DNA of 64,000 nucleotides from positions 1-64,000 of the forward strand of contig SEAY01000003.1 in assembly GCA_004144865.1 (NCBI GenBank), read 5' to 3'. Made by a program: the position numbers and the translations under genes. The stretch is from Comamonadaceae bacterium (GTDB lineage Bacteria; Pseudomonadota; Gammaproteobacteria; Burkholderiales; Burkholderiaceae_C). Under the pieces are notes generated by a model, which searched no databases, was not told the origin of the DNA, and was given only the letters and a program-made list of their open reading frames with translations. This document shows, piece after piece, positions 32,804-42,325 of the stretch (position 1 is its first letter; every line of letters starts with the position of its first letter).

Positions 32804-32834
32804 CGGCGTGAGGGGCCAAGGCCCGGGAAGCGCT

Positions 32835-32860
32835 GGATTCCCGCCTCCGCGGGAATGACG
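32835..32860 (-). repeat. Short dispersed hairpin repeat (ATTCCCGC family)
   Basis: TTCCCGC-CTCC-GCGGGAA followed by TGACG. The same unit occurs in the opposite orientation at 35796-35822. This type of extragenic hairpin is common in beta-proteobacteria. Confidence 0.75.
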
Positions 32861-32944
32861 GAGGGGGCGCGCCGAGTCGACTCCGGCGGCGCCCCTAGAA
32901 TCGCTCCAGAAAACATTCCAATCGCTTCGAGGAGGGAGACTCAC

Positions 32945-33385
32945 ATGCGTACGCCCCTGAAAACGGCGGCCAGCTTCGCGCTGCTCGCCATGCTGGCCGG
33001 ATGCGCCATCCAGCAGACCGTCAAGCCCGTCGAGGGCATCCAAGGCCGCGAGATCTGCATCATCGACAACCCCGCGGTGCGTCCGGGGTTCGTGGAAGCC
33101 TACAAGCGCTCCCTGGCGGCCAAGGGCTACGCGGTGCGCCAGCTGCCGGCGACCGCCGCCATCACCCAGTGCGCGGTCACGTCCACGTACACGGCCAAGT
33201 GGCGGTGGGACATGGCGATGTACATGTCCTATGCGGTCCTCAAGGTCTATCACCAGGGCAAGCCCACGGGCGAAGCCGTCTACGACTCGCAGCGCGGCGG
33301 GGCCAACCCGAACAAGTTCATCGACGCCGACCGCAAGGTCGGGGAACTGGTGGACCAGCTGTTCCCGGGCGGCGCGGGGATTTGA
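32945..33385 (+). CDS. Sbal_3080-like lipoprotein
   Basis: The 146-residue lipoprotein has lipobox MLAGC (Cys 20) and the pattern ICIIDNPAVRPGFVEAYKRSLAAKGYAVRQLP...TQCAVTSTYTAKWRWDMAMYMSYA. I associate that pattern with the Sbal_3080 family of small envelope lipoproteins of unknown function. ATG 32945 follows GAGGAGGGAGA. It is a single gene; no partner is evident. Confidence 0.75.
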   Translation: MRTPLKTAASFALLAMLAGCAIQQTVKPVEGIQGREICIIDNPAVRPGFVEAYKRSLAAKGYAVRQLPATAAITQCAVTSTYTAKWRWDMAMYMSYAVLKVYHQGKPTGEAVYDSQRGGANPNKFIDADRKVGELVDQLFPGGAGI

Positions 33386-33450
33386 ACAGCCCGCCGCGCC
33401 TCGCGAAGGAGTCGGGCGCGAGCCCATGCGTGCCGCGCTATCCTCGGCGC

Positions 33451-33912
33451 ATGCATTCGCTCGAACTCCGCGTTCCTCCGCTCGCACTGGTCGTCGTCGC
33501 AGCAGCCCTGATGGCGTTGCTGGCGTGGCTTTTCCCGCGGCCCGCGCTCGTCTTTCCCGCTCCCTACGCACTGGGCGGCGCGCTCGTCGGGCTGGGCGCG
33601 GTCATCGCGATCGCGGGGGTGCTGGCATTCCGCCGCGCCCACACCACGTTCAATCCGATGAAGCCCGGCTCGTCTTCCTCGGTCGTTTCCACCGGCGTCT
33701 ACCGGCTCACGCGCAATCCCATGTACCTGGGCTTCCTGCTGGCGCTGGCCGGCTGGGGCGCGATGCTCGGCAACTTGCTGGGGCTGCTGCCGCTGGCGGC
33801 CTTCGTGGCCTGGATGAACCGCTTCCAGATCGCGCCCGAGGAGCGGGCGCTGCGCGAGAAGTTCGGTGCCGACTTCGAGGACTACATGCACCGCGTTCGC
33901 CGCTGGGTCTGA
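33451..33912 (+). CDS. Isoprenylcysteine-methyltransferase-like membrane protein
   Basis: The 153-residue protein has four hydrophobic segments and the conserved core TTFNPMKPGSSSSVVSTGVYRLTRNPMYLGFLL, then ERALREKFGADFEDYMHRVRRWV. These define the ICMT/PEMT-like methyltransferase family of bacteria, probably acting on a lipid or small molecule; the substrate is unknown. There is no clear ribosome-binding site before ATG 33451. It is close to the downstream TauE gene (17 bp). Confidence 0.82.
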   Translation: MHSLELRVPPLALVVVAAALMALLAWLFPRPALVFPAPYALGGALVGLGAVIAIAGVLAFRRAHTTFNPMKPGSSSSVVSTGVYRLTRNPMYLGFLLALAGWGAMLGNLLGLLPLAAFVAWMNRFQIAPEERALREKFGADFEDYMHRVRRWV

Positions 33913-33929
33913 GCGGCACGGGCGCGGGC

Positions 33930-34652
33930 ATGGAGTACCTCCTCGTCCTTGCCCTCGGCCTCTTCGCCGGCACCCTCGGCGGCGTGGTGGGGACCGGATC
34001 CTCGCTCGTGCTCATGCCCGCGCTGGTGCTGCTGTTCGGCCCGCGCGAGGCGGTGCCCATCATGGCGATCGCGGCGCTGCTCGGCAACCTGGGGCGGGTG
34101 ATCGCCTGGCGGCGGGAGATCCGCTGGCGCAGCGTCCTCGCGTACTGCGCCGGCGCGGTGCCGGCCGCCGCCCTCGGGGCGCGGCTGCTGTTCGCCATCC
34201 CGCCGGGCGTGGCGGAACTCGCCCTCGGCCTGTTCTTCCTTTCGCTGATCCCGCTGCGGCGCTGGCTGGCCCGGCGCTCGTTCACGCTGTCGGCCATCCA
34301 CCTCGCCGTGCTGGGGGTGCCGCTCGGACTGCTCACCGGACTGGTGGTCTCGACGGGTCCGCTCACCGTGCCGTTGTTCACCTTCCACGGCCTGGAGCGG
34401 GGTGCCCTGCTGGGAACGGAGGCTGCGGCTTCCATCGGCATGTACGGCGCCAAGGTCGGGACTTTCCAGGCGCTGGGAGCGCTGCCGTCCGCCGTGGTGG
34501 CCGAAGGCCTGATCGTGGGTCTCACGCTGATGGCGGGTTCCTTCATCGGCCGGGGCATCGTGCTCTCGCTCTCGCCGGGCGCCTACCGCACGCTGATCGA
34601 CGGGCTGATGTTCTGTTCGGGGGGCACGCTGCTGTGGGCGGCGCTGGCCTAG
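33930..34652 (+). CDS. TauE/SafE family anion permease
   Basis: The 240-residue protein has about seven membrane segments, with the paired family motifs GTLGGVVGTGSSLVLMPAL at the N-terminus and GVPLGLLTGLVVSTGPLTVPLF in the second half. The family exports or imports sulfite, sulfonates or related organic anions across the inner membrane. The substrate is not predictable here. It probably shares a transcript with the preceding methyltransferase-like gene. Confidence 0.85.
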   Translation: MEYLLVLALGLFAGTLGGVVGTGSSLVLMPALVLLFGPREAVPIMAIAALLGNLGRVIAWRREIRWRSVLAYCAGAVPAAALGARLLFAIPPGVAELALGLFFLSLIPLRRWLARRSFTLSAIHLAVLGVPLGLLTGLVVSTGPLTVPLFTFHGLERGALLGTEAAASIGMYGAKVGTFQALGALPSAVVAEGLIVGLTLMAGSFIGRGIVLSLSPGAYRTLIDGLMFCSGGTLLWAALA

Positions 34653-34807
34653 CCGCTGCTGACGCGCCGCCACCTGACAAGGCGCTGACCCTGGAGCGAC
34701 GTCCTGGCTCTGCGGCAGCGATACCACACACGATTCCACGGCGGTCCTACAGATTCACCCTGCGCGCGGCAGGAGGATGGCATCACCTCTACCATGGGAA
34801 CACCTGC

Positions 34808-35779
34808 ATGCCTGAAGTGAAGTTCAAGGCCGCCCCGACCACCATGGATGCCGCGCGCAAGTCCGATCCGCCCAAGCCGCCGCTGGATGCGCGCCTCACC
34901 GAGCAGCGCAACCCGCGCAGCATGCGCATCGACCAATTCTCCACGCTGGAGATCGTCGACCTGATCAACGCGGAGGACCGACTGGTCGCCGCCGCCGTGA
35001 GCGACGAGCGCGAGCCGATCGCGCGCGCCATCGACCTGGTGGTGGACTCCCTGCGGCGCGGCGGCCGCCTCATCTACGTGGGCGCCGGCACGTCCGGGCG
35101 CCTGGGCGTGCTCGATGCGTCCGAGATGCCCCCCACCTATCGCACCGAGCCCGAGATGGTGCAGGGCGTGATGGCCGGCGGCTTCGAGGCGCTGCTGCGC
35201 GCGCAGGAAGGCGCCGAGGACCACCCGGAAGACGGCGCCCAGGCGATGGACGACCGCAGCGTCGACGCGCGCGATTTCGTGCTGGGCATCGCCGCCTCGG
35301 GCACCACGCCGTTCGTGCACGGCGCGCTGCGGCGCGCACGCGAACGCGGGGCCCGCACCGGTTTCCTGCTGTGCACCTATCCGTCGGAGGAACTGCTGCA
35401 GTCCCACGACGTGGTGATCGCGCCTCTGGTCGGCCCCGAGGTGGTCACGGGCTCCACCCGCATGAAGGCCGGCACGGCGACGAAGCTGGTGCTCAACACG
35501 ATCAGCACCAGCGCGATGGTGAAGATGGGCAAGGTCTACGGGAACCTGATGGTGGACCTGCAGGTCACCTGCCAGAAGCTGCAGGACCGCGGCGAGCGCA
35601 TCCTGATGGACACGCTGGGCCTGCAACGCGAGGAAGCCGAACGCATGCTCGATGCGGCCGGCGGGCACGTGAAGACCGCCATCGTCATGGCGCGCCTCGG
35701 CGTGGATGCGCAGGAGGCACGGCGCCGGCTGGAAGAGAAGGGCGGCGCGATCGCGGGGCTGGTGGGGAAGCCGCGATAG
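34808..35779 (+). CDS. murQ: N-acetylmuramic acid 6-phosphate etherase
   Basis: The 323-residue SIS-domain enzyme cleaves the lactyl ether of MurNAc-6-phosphate to GlcNAc-6-phosphate and D-lactate in cell-wall recycling. Motifs are LTEQRNPRSMRID, YVGAGTSGRLGVLDASEMPPTY, GIAASGTTPFVHGAL, VTGSTRMKAGTATKLVLN and the C-terminal QREEAERMLDAAGG. The N-terminus is about 30 residues longer than usual before LTEQRN, so a later start is possible, but no better ribosome-binding site is seen. No MurP, AnmK or NagA partner is adjacent. Confidence 0.93.
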   Translation: MPEVKFKAAPTTMDAARKSDPPKPPLDARLTEQRNPRSMRIDQFSTLEIVDLINAEDRLVAAAVSDEREPIARAIDLVVDSLRRGGRLIYVGAGTSGRLGVLDASEMPPTYRTEPEMVQGVMAGGFEALLRAQEGAEDHPEDGAQAMDDRSVDARDFVLGIAASGTTPFVHGALRRARERGARTGFLLCTYPSEELLQSHDVVIAPLVGPEVVTGSTRMKAGTATKLVLNTISTSAMVKMGKVYGNLMVDLQVTCQKLQDRGERILMDTLGLQREEAERMLDAAGGHVKTAIVMARLGVDAQEARRRLEEKGGAIAGLVGKPR

Positions 35780-35795
35780 TTCCGTCGTTCCCGTC

Positions 35796-35822
35796 CGTCA
35801 TTCCCGCGCAGGCGGGAATCCA
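35796..35822 (+). repeat. Short dispersed hairpin repeat (ATTCCCGC family), second copy
   Basis: CGTCA-TTCCCGC-GCAG-GCGGGAA-TCCAG is the inverse-orientation partner of the unit at 32835-32860. It lies between the convergent murQ and aldo/keto reductase genes and may help terminate both. Confidence 0.78.
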
Positions 35823-35849
35823 GGGCGTCCAGTAGCCAGGCGGCGGCTG

Positions 35850-36977
<1,128 letters not shown>

Positions 36978-38066
36978 TCAGGCTGCGGACCAGTCCTGCA
37001 GCCAGAAGTGATACGGTGTCGGCAGCACTTGCCTTTCAACACCGAGCTCCCGCGCCGCGGCGTGCGGCCAGTGCGGGTTGTCGAGCAGGCGGCGGGCGAA
37101 CATGAAGAAGTCGACCTGTCCTTCGCGCACGAAGCGGTCTGCTTCCTTCGCGCTGGTCACCAGCCAGCTGGTGGTCACCGGCAGCCCGGTTTCCTTGCGC
37201 ACGTGATTGGCAGCCTGCACCAGCATGTTCGGCGCCCAGGGCACGGGGGACAGGGTGGAGAAGCCGAGGCCGACGTCGACCAGGTCGAGGCCGGCAGCCT
37301 TCATGCGCTGGAGCGCCTCGACCGCCTCGGCCAGGTTCACCGCGTCGTTGCCGTCGAATTCGAGGACCCCCAACCGTGCGGTGAGGGGGAACTCTGCGGG
37401 CCAGACACTGCGCACCGCAGCGACCGTTTCGACGAGGAAGCGGGCGCGGTTCTCCAGGCTGCCGCCGTAGGCGTCTTCGCGCAGGTTGGAGTGCTTCGAC
37501 AGGAAGCTCTGCGCCAGGAAGCCATGTGCGAAGTGCAGTTCGAGCCACAGGAAGCCCGCTTCGCGGGCCCGCCGGGCGGCGTCCACGAAGTCTTCTTGCA
37601 CGCGGCGGATGTCGGCAACCGCCACCGCGCGTGGTACGTGGGGCTGCTCCGGAACCAGGGGCACGGCCGAGGGCGCGATCGGCTGCCAGGCCTGCGGGTC
37701 GCCCGGACGCAGCGGTGCGCCGCCTTCCCAAGGCGGCCTGCAACCTGCCTTGCGACCGGCGTGCGCAAGCTGGATGCCCGGCACCGCACCCGCGTCCGCG
37801 ATCGCCGCGGCGACGCGTGACAGGCCCGGCACGTGCGCATCGCTCCACAAGCCGAGATCTCCCAGCGTGATGCGTCCTTCCGGCGACACCGAGGTCGCTT
37901 CGACGACCACCAGCCCCGCGCCGCCACGCGCGAGCGCGGCGTAGTGCGGCTGGTGCCAGTCGGTCACGAGGCCGTCCTTCGCCATGTACTGGCACATCGG
38001 GGAGGCCGCAATGCGGTTGCGCAGCGTGATTCCCTTGAGCGTGTAGCTGTCGAGCAGTCCGGGCAT
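36978..38066 (-). CDS. Old Yellow Enzyme-family NADPH:flavin oxidoreductase (XenA/YqjM-like)
   Basis: The 362-residue FMN enzyme reduces activated C=C bonds. Motifs are RNRIAASPMCQYMAKDG (Cys about 26, redox-tuning in the YqjM/XenA subclass), GIQLAHAGRKAGC, the substrate-anchoring HFAHGFLAQSFLSKHSN and DAYGGSLENRARFL, and the FMN-phosphate site VDFFMFARRLLDNPHWP. The start at 38066 follows AAGGAGATATC. It is divergent from a LysR gene, its likely regulator, and followed by the aldo/keto reductase. Together they look like a small reductive detoxification set for electrophiles. Confidence 0.92.
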   Translation of the reverse strand: MPGLLDSYTLKGITLRNRIAASPMCQYMAKDGLVTDWHQPHYAALARGGAGLVVVEATSVSPEGRITLGDLGLWSDAHVPGLSRVAAAIADAGAVPGIQLAHAGRKAGCRPPWEGGAPLRPGDPQAWQPIAPSAVPLVPEQPHVPRAVAVADIRRVQEDFVDAARRAREAGFLWLELHFAHGFLAQSFLSKHSNLREDAYGGSLENRARFLVETVAAVRSVWPAEFPLTARLGVLEFDGNDAVNLAEAVEALQRMKAAGLDLVDVGLGFSTLSPVPWAPNMLVQAANHVRKETGLPVTTSWLVTSAKEADRFVREGQVDFFMFARRLLDNPHWPHAAARELGVERQVLPTPYHFWLQDWSAA

Positions 38067-38159
38067 CGATATCTCCTTCGTCGGCATCGAATGTAGGGAC
38101 CGCGGTCGAAAAGAAAAACCGCCCAATGCTCCATGCCGCGTGAAGGTAAGCTTCACGGT

Positions 38160-39053
38160 GTGAAGCTCAACCAACTCGACGGACTGATGGCCTTCTGGAA
38201 GGTGGCGGAGCACCGCGGCTTCACCAAAGCCGCCGCGGAACTGGAGGTTTCGGCCTCGGCCCTGAGCCAGGCGATACGCCAGCTGGAGGCCCGCTTGGGC
38301 GTGCAGCTCCTGCACCGCACCACGCGCAGCGTCAGCCTGACGGAGGCCGGCGAGGCCTACCTCGCGCGCGTGGGCCCCGCGCTGGGCCAGGTCGTGGAGG
38401 CGGGCGAGGACCTCAACGCCCTGCAGGGCCGGCCGGCCGGCACCCTGCGCCTGAACGCGGCGCGCATTTCCACGGCGATGGTCCTGCAGCCGATGCTGGC
38501 GGGTTTCCTGCAGGAGAATCCGCACGTACACCTGGAGCTGGCGAACGACGAAGGCTTCGTCGACATCGTCGAACGCGGCTTCGATGCCGGCGTGCGGATG
38601 GGGGAGAGCCTGCACAAGGACATGATTGCCGTCCCGCTGGGAGGGCCCGTCACGGTCGCAGTCGTTGCTTCCCCGGAGTACCTGCAGCGATTTCCCGCTC
38701 CGCGGCATCCGGACGACCTGGACCGGCATAACTGCGTGCGCTTCCGGTTCGCGGGCACCGGCGCCATCTACAAGTGGGAGTTCGAGGTGAGCGGCCGGGC
38801 GGTGGAATACGAGATCAACGGCAATCTCACCATCAGCGACACGATCTTCAGCGTGGACGCCGCCCTCGAGGGCATCGGGCTGGCGTACACGTTCGAGCCG
38901 CTCGTGAGGCAGCACCTCAAGGACAAGCGCCTCAAGCGTGTCCTCGCGTCCTTCTCGCCGACCTTTCCTGGCTTCTACCTTTACTACCCGAGTCGCCGCA
39001 ACCAGTCGACGAAGCTCCGGGCTTTCATCGACTACGCGAGCGGTCGCCGGTGA
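38160..39053 (+). CDS. LysR-family regulator, divergent to the Old Yellow Enzyme gene
   Basis: The 297-residue protein has an N-terminal winged HTH (MKLNQLDGLMAFWKVAEHRGFTKAAAELEVSASALSQAIRQLEARLG) and a type 2 periplasmic-binding effector domain. GTG 38160 gives the family-typical start; ATG 38133 would add nine residues and has no better ribosome-binding site. Its position, divergent from the flavin oxidoreductase with 93 bp between, suggests control of that gene and its own. The 3' end overlaps the convergent 2-hydroxyacid oxidase by 22 bp. Confidence 0.88.
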   Translation: MKLNQLDGLMAFWKVAEHRGFTKAAAELEVSASALSQAIRQLEARLGVQLLHRTTRSVSLTEAGEAYLARVGPALGQVVEAGEDLNALQGRPAGTLRLNAARISTAMVLQPMLAGFLQENPHVHLELANDEGFVDIVERGFDAGVRMGESLHKDMIAVPLGGPVTVAVVASPEYLQRFPAPRHPDDLDRHNCVRFRFAGTGAIYKWEFEVSGRAVEYEINGNLTISDTIFSVDAALEGIGLAYTFEPLVRQHLKDKRLKRVLASFSPTFPGFYLYYPSRRNQSTKLRAFIDYASGRR

Positions 39054-40303
39054 GCGGGATCGCCGGGCCAGGTCTTGAGCAGGTAGCTCTCGTCCAGTTC
39101 CGACGGCGAGGTGACGCCCAGCATGGCCATGTTGCGCGATACCTCTTCGCGCAGCAGGGCAACGGCCTTGCGCACGCCCGCCTCGCCGGCGACCGAAGCC
39201 GCGTAGTTGAACGGGCGGCCGATGAAGACGAACTTCGCGCCCAGCGCCAGCGCCTTGATGACGTCGGTGCCGCGGCGGAAGCCGCTGTCGATCATGACCG
39301 GCACTTCGGGGCAGGCCTCGACGATGCCGGGCAGCACGCGCAACGGGGCCACCGTGCCATCCAGCTGGCGGCCGCCGTGGTTGGAGACGATGATGCCGTC
39401 GGCGCCGTTCTCCACCGCCAGGCGCGCGTCGCGCACGTCGAGGATGCCCTTGAGCACCAGCTGGCCCGGCCACATGCGCCGGATCATGCGCAGGTGGTCC
39501 CAGTTCAGGTGCCCGCGGTCCGAGAAGTCGCGCAGCACGCTGGACGACAGGATGGGCGCGCCGCGGCGCGCATAGTTGTTCTCGAAGTGCGGCATGCCGT
39601 GCCGCGCGATGGTCTTGAGGAAGGTGCCGAACAGCCAGCGCGGGTGGGTGAGGCCCTCCCAGGCCAGCCGCACGCTCGGTCGCAGCGGCGTGGAGAAGCC
39701 GGCGCGGATGTTGTTTTCGCGGTTGGAGGCGATGGACGCATCCACCGTGACCACCAGCGTGCGGTAGCCGGCAGCCTTCACGCGTTCGACCAGCGCCACG
39801 ATCTCGTGTTCGGCGCCCGGCAGGTAGGCCTGGAACCAGGCGTCCGGGTTGGCCTGCACGATCTCCTCCAGGCGGATCAACGAGGAGCCGCTCATGATCA
39901 TCGGCACGTTCTCGCGCGCGGCGCCTTGCGCCAGCACGAGGTCGCCGCGGTAGGCGGAGAGGGCGCTGATGCCCATGGGCGCCATGCCGAAGGGGGCGGA
40001 CCAGCGCTTGCCCAGCAGGGTGGTGGCCGTCGTGCGGCGCGACATGTCGATCAGCACGCGCGTGACGAACTCGTACTGCTCGAAGGAGCGGGCGTTGGCG
40101 CGCAGCGAGGCGTTGCGCTCCACCGCGCCGGAGATGTAGGCGAACACCGGGCCGGGCAGGTGGCGGCGCGCGGCCACCTCGAAGTCGTCGAGGCTGAGGA
40201 TGTGGCCCAGCCGCGCGGGCAGGGCGACGGTTTCCGGCGCGGCCGGGATGGTGTGGGGGGCGGACGCCGCGGCCGTGCCGCCGGCGGAGGGGTCGAGTTG
40301 CAT
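39032..40303 (-). CDS. FMN-dependent alpha-hydroxyacid oxidase/dehydrogenase
   Basis: The 423-residue enzyme of the glycolate oxidase/L-lactate dehydrogenase (LldD) family oxidises L-2-hydroxyacids to 2-oxoacids. It has the barrel start GHILSLDDFEVAARRHLPGPVFAYI, APMGISALSAYRGD, FQAYLPG, TLVVTVDAS and VLKGILDVRDA. The catalytic region is VSNHGGRQLDGTVAPL (His base), then DSGFRRGTDVIKALALGAKFVFIGRP. Its promoter carries the same operator/-10 block as the Bug-protein gene at 41378, so both are probably controlled by the LysR protein encoded between them. The substrate may be an acid sugar or hydroxyacid of that regulon (inference). Confidence 0.88.
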   Translation of the reverse strand: MQLDPSAGGTAAASAPHTIPAAPETVALPARLGHILSLDDFEVAARRHLPGPVFAYISGAVERNASLRANARSFEQYEFVTRVLIDMSRRTTATTLLGKRWSAPFGMAPMGISALSAYRGDLVLAQGAARENVPMIMSGSSLIRLEEIVQANPDAWFQAYLPGAEHEIVALVERVKAAGYRTLVVTVDASIASNRENNIRAGFSTPLRPSVRLAWEGLTHPRWLFGTFLKTIARHGMPHFENNYARRGAPILSSSVLRDFSDRGHLNWDHLRMIRRMWPGQLVLKGILDVRDARLAVENGADGIIVSNHGGRQLDGTVAPLRVLPGIVEACPEVPVMIDSGFRRGTDVIKALALGAKFVFIGRPFNYAASVAGEAGVRKAVALLREEVSRNMAMLGVTSPSELDESYLLKTWPGDPAHRRPLA

Positions 40304-40333
40304 CGGTTGCGAGTGTCGCCGCGCCGCAGCGAT

Positions 40334-40378
40334 GCGTCCAATACATAATCGGTGCGACTTTGATGCCGAGCCGGCATC
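40334..40378 (-). promoter_or_regulatory. LysR operator and promoter block, copy 1
   Basis: Read on the minus strand: GATGCCG-GCT-CGGCATC (40362-40378), then 12 bp, then ATTATGTATTGGACGC (40334-40349). It repeats at 41280-41324 with identical spacing. The palindrome ends 6 bp before the LysR start codon, so binding would also repress that gene. TATGTAT probably forms the -10 box for the oxidase gene. Confidence 0.75.
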
Positions 40379-40384
40379 GACGAC

Positions 40385-41281
40385 ATGATCGACATCCGCC
40401 AGCTGCGCTACTTCCAGGCCGTCGCCGAGGAACTCCACTTCGGCCGCGCCGCCGCGCGCCTGGCCATCGCGCAGCCCGCGCTGTCGCGCCAGATCCAGCA
40501 GATCGAGCAGGAGCTGGGCACGCCGCTGCTGCGGCGCACGCAGCGCCGGGTGGAACTGCTGCCGGCCGGCGAGCTGCTGCTGGAGCGGGCGCGTGCCATC
40601 CAGCAGGAGCTGGAGCGGGCGGTGACCGACACGCGCCGCACCGGCACCGGCGAGCTCGGGCGGCTGGCCGTGGGCTTCATCCACTCCTCCACCTACGGCC
40701 TGCTGCCTTCCATCATCGGCCGCTTCCGCCAGCTCTTTCCCGGCATCGAGCTGGAGCTGCACGAACTGCCGATCACGGCGCAGCACGCGGCCCTGCTGCG
40801 CGGCACGATAGACGTCGGCCTGCTGCGGGTGCAGGCGGCTCCGCCCGAACTGGAAGTGGTGCCCGTGCTGCCGGATCCCTTCGTGCTGGCGGTCCCGGCG
40901 AAGCATCCGCTGGCCGGCCGCAGCCGCGTGCGGCTCAAGGCGGTCGCGGGCGATCCTTTCGTGATGTTCACGCGCGACGGGGCGCCGCTGTTCCATGCGC
41001 GGGTGCAGGCACTGTGCGAACAGGCCGGCTTCGCGCCGCACGTGGTGCAGCACGCCACGCAGATCCACACCGTGATCGGCCTCGTGGGCGCGGGGCTCGG
41101 CGTGGCCGTAGTGCCTTCCAGCGGCCGCAACCTGCACCCGCGCAACGTGCGCTTCGTGCAGATCGCGGACAAGGCGGAGCCGGTGCACATCGCGCTGGCC
41201 TGGCGGCGCGGCCACGAGACGCCGGCCGCGCGCTCCTTCCGCAAGGTCACGCAGGAGGTGATCGCTGCGCTGGCCACCTGA
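40385..41281 (+). CDS. LysR-family regulator of the acid-sugar/hydroxyacid genes
   Basis: The 298-residue regulator has HTH MIDIRQLRYFQAVAEELHFGRAAARLAIAQPALSRQIQQIEQELG and an effector domain with VGFIHSSTYGLLPSIIGRFR, of the CatR/BenM-like group. It sits between two identical operator blocks: one before the divergent oxidase and one overlapping its own stop codon before the downstream Bug-protein gene. This arrangement makes it the evident regulator of both. The ligand is unknown; a hydroxylated carboxylate is likely from the target genes. Confidence 0.9.
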   Translation: MIDIRQLRYFQAVAEELHFGRAAARLAIAQPALSRQIQQIEQELGTPLLRRTQRRVELLPAGELLLERARAIQQELERAVTDTRRTGTGELGRLAVGFIHSSTYGLLPSIIGRFRQLFPGIELELHELPITAQHAALLRGTIDVGLLRVQAAPPELEVVPVLPDPFVLAVPAKHPLAGRSRVRLKAVAGDPFVMFTRDGAPLFHARVQALCEQAGFAPHVVQHATQIHTVIGLVGAGLGVAVVPSSGRNLHPRNVRFVQIADKAEPVHIALAWRRGHETPAARSFRKVTQEVIAALAT

Positions 41282-41324
41282 TGCCGCGCCGGCATCAATG
41301 CGCGCGCAATTATGTATTGGACGC
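41280..41324 (+). promoter_or_regulatory. LysR operator and promoter block, copy 2
   Basis: GATGCCG-CGC-CGGCATC (41280-41296) overlaps the LysR stop codon. It is followed after 12 bp by ATTATGTATTGGACGC (41309-41324), identical to the block upstream of the oxidase gene. The start of the Bug-protein gene is 53 bp further on. Confidence 0.75.
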
Positions 41325-41377
41325 GACCCCGGCCCCGGCCGGACACTCGCGCACGCCTACGAACAAACGGAGACATC

Positions 41378-42325
41378 ATGACGCTGAACCGCCGCCAGGC
41401 CACCCTGGGCCTTCTTGCCGCCGCCGCGGCGCCCGCCTGGGCGCAGGAGTGGACGCCCGCGCAGCCCATCACCATCCTGGTGGGCTTCGCGCCCGGCGGC
41501 TCCGCCGACCAGATCGCGCGCCAGCTCTCCTTCGCGGCCAAGGGGATCTTCCCGGTGCCGGTGGTGGTGGTGAACAAGGCCGGCGCCGCCGGCACCATCG
41601 CCGCGCAGCAGGTGGCCGAAGCGAAGGCGGACGGCTACACGCTGTTCGTGGGCGGCGGCAGCGAGACGACCTCCGTCGGCCACTTCAAGCCGCTGCCCTA
41701 CGACCCGCGCAAGTCCTTCACGCCGGTGATCAAGGTGTCGCGCGCGCCGAGCATCCTGGCGGTGAAGGCGGACTCGAAGTTCGCCGACATGAAGGCGCTG
41801 CTGGCCGAGGCGAAGTCCGCGCCGGAGAAGGTTTCCTACGGTTCGACCGGGGAAGGCGGCATCTTCCACGCCACGGGGCTGGTGCTGGAGAAACAGGCGG
41901 GCCTGAAGCTGCTGCACGTGCCGTACAAGGGCGCGGCCGATTCCATGAACGCGTTGCTGGGCGGCCAGGTGGATTCGGCCTTCGGCGCCTACGAGGAGAT
42001 GAAGGCGATGATCGACGCGGGACGCGTGCGCCCGCTGGCGCTGTTCTCGCGCAGCCGCCTGCCGGCCCTGCCGAACACGCCCACGATGCTGGAACTGGGC
42101 GTGCCCGTGGCCCTGGACAACATGAAGGGCCTGATGGCGCCCGCGGGCCTGCCGCAGCCGGTGGCCCGTGCGCTGCACGACGGCTTCCGCAAGGCGATGC
42201 AGACGCCCGGGTGGAAGGAGTACGTCGCCAAGTCCGGCCTCACGGAGGACTATGCGGAAGGTCCCGCGTTCCAGAAGGAAGTCGTGGAGGCCTATGACCT
42301 GATCGGGAAGGCGCTCGCGAAATGA
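41378..42325 (+). CDS. Bug-type TTT substrate-binding protein (1)
   Basis: The 315-residue periplasmic binding protein has signal sequence NRRQATLGLLAAAAAPAWAQ (Tat-like RRQ). Family motifs are PITILVGFAPGGSADQIARQLS, VVVVNKAGAAGTIAAQQVAEAKADGYTL, YGSTGEGGIFHATG and VPYKGAADSMNALLGGQVD. Bug proteins bind carboxylates for tripartite tricarboxylate transporters. No TctA/TctB gene is adjacent. It is followed with a 4-bp overlap by an LtnD-like dehydrogenase, so the ligand is probably a sugar acid or hydroxyacid. ATG 41378 follows ACGGAGA. Confidence 0.9.
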   Translation: MTLNRRQATLGLLAAAAAPAWAQEWTPAQPITILVGFAPGGSADQIARQLSFAAKGIFPVPVVVVNKAGAAGTIAAQQVAEAKADGYTLFVGGGSETTSVGHFKPLPYDPRKSFTPVIKVSRAPSILAVKADSKFADMKALLAEAKSAPEKVSYGSTGEGGIFHATGLVLEKQAGLKLLHVPYKGAADSMNALLGGQVDSAFGAYEEMKAMIDAGRVRPLALFSRSRLPALPNTPTMLELGVPVALDNMKGLMAPAGLPQPVARALHDGFRKAMQTPGWKEYVAKSGLTEDYAEGPAFQKEVVEAYDLIGKALAK

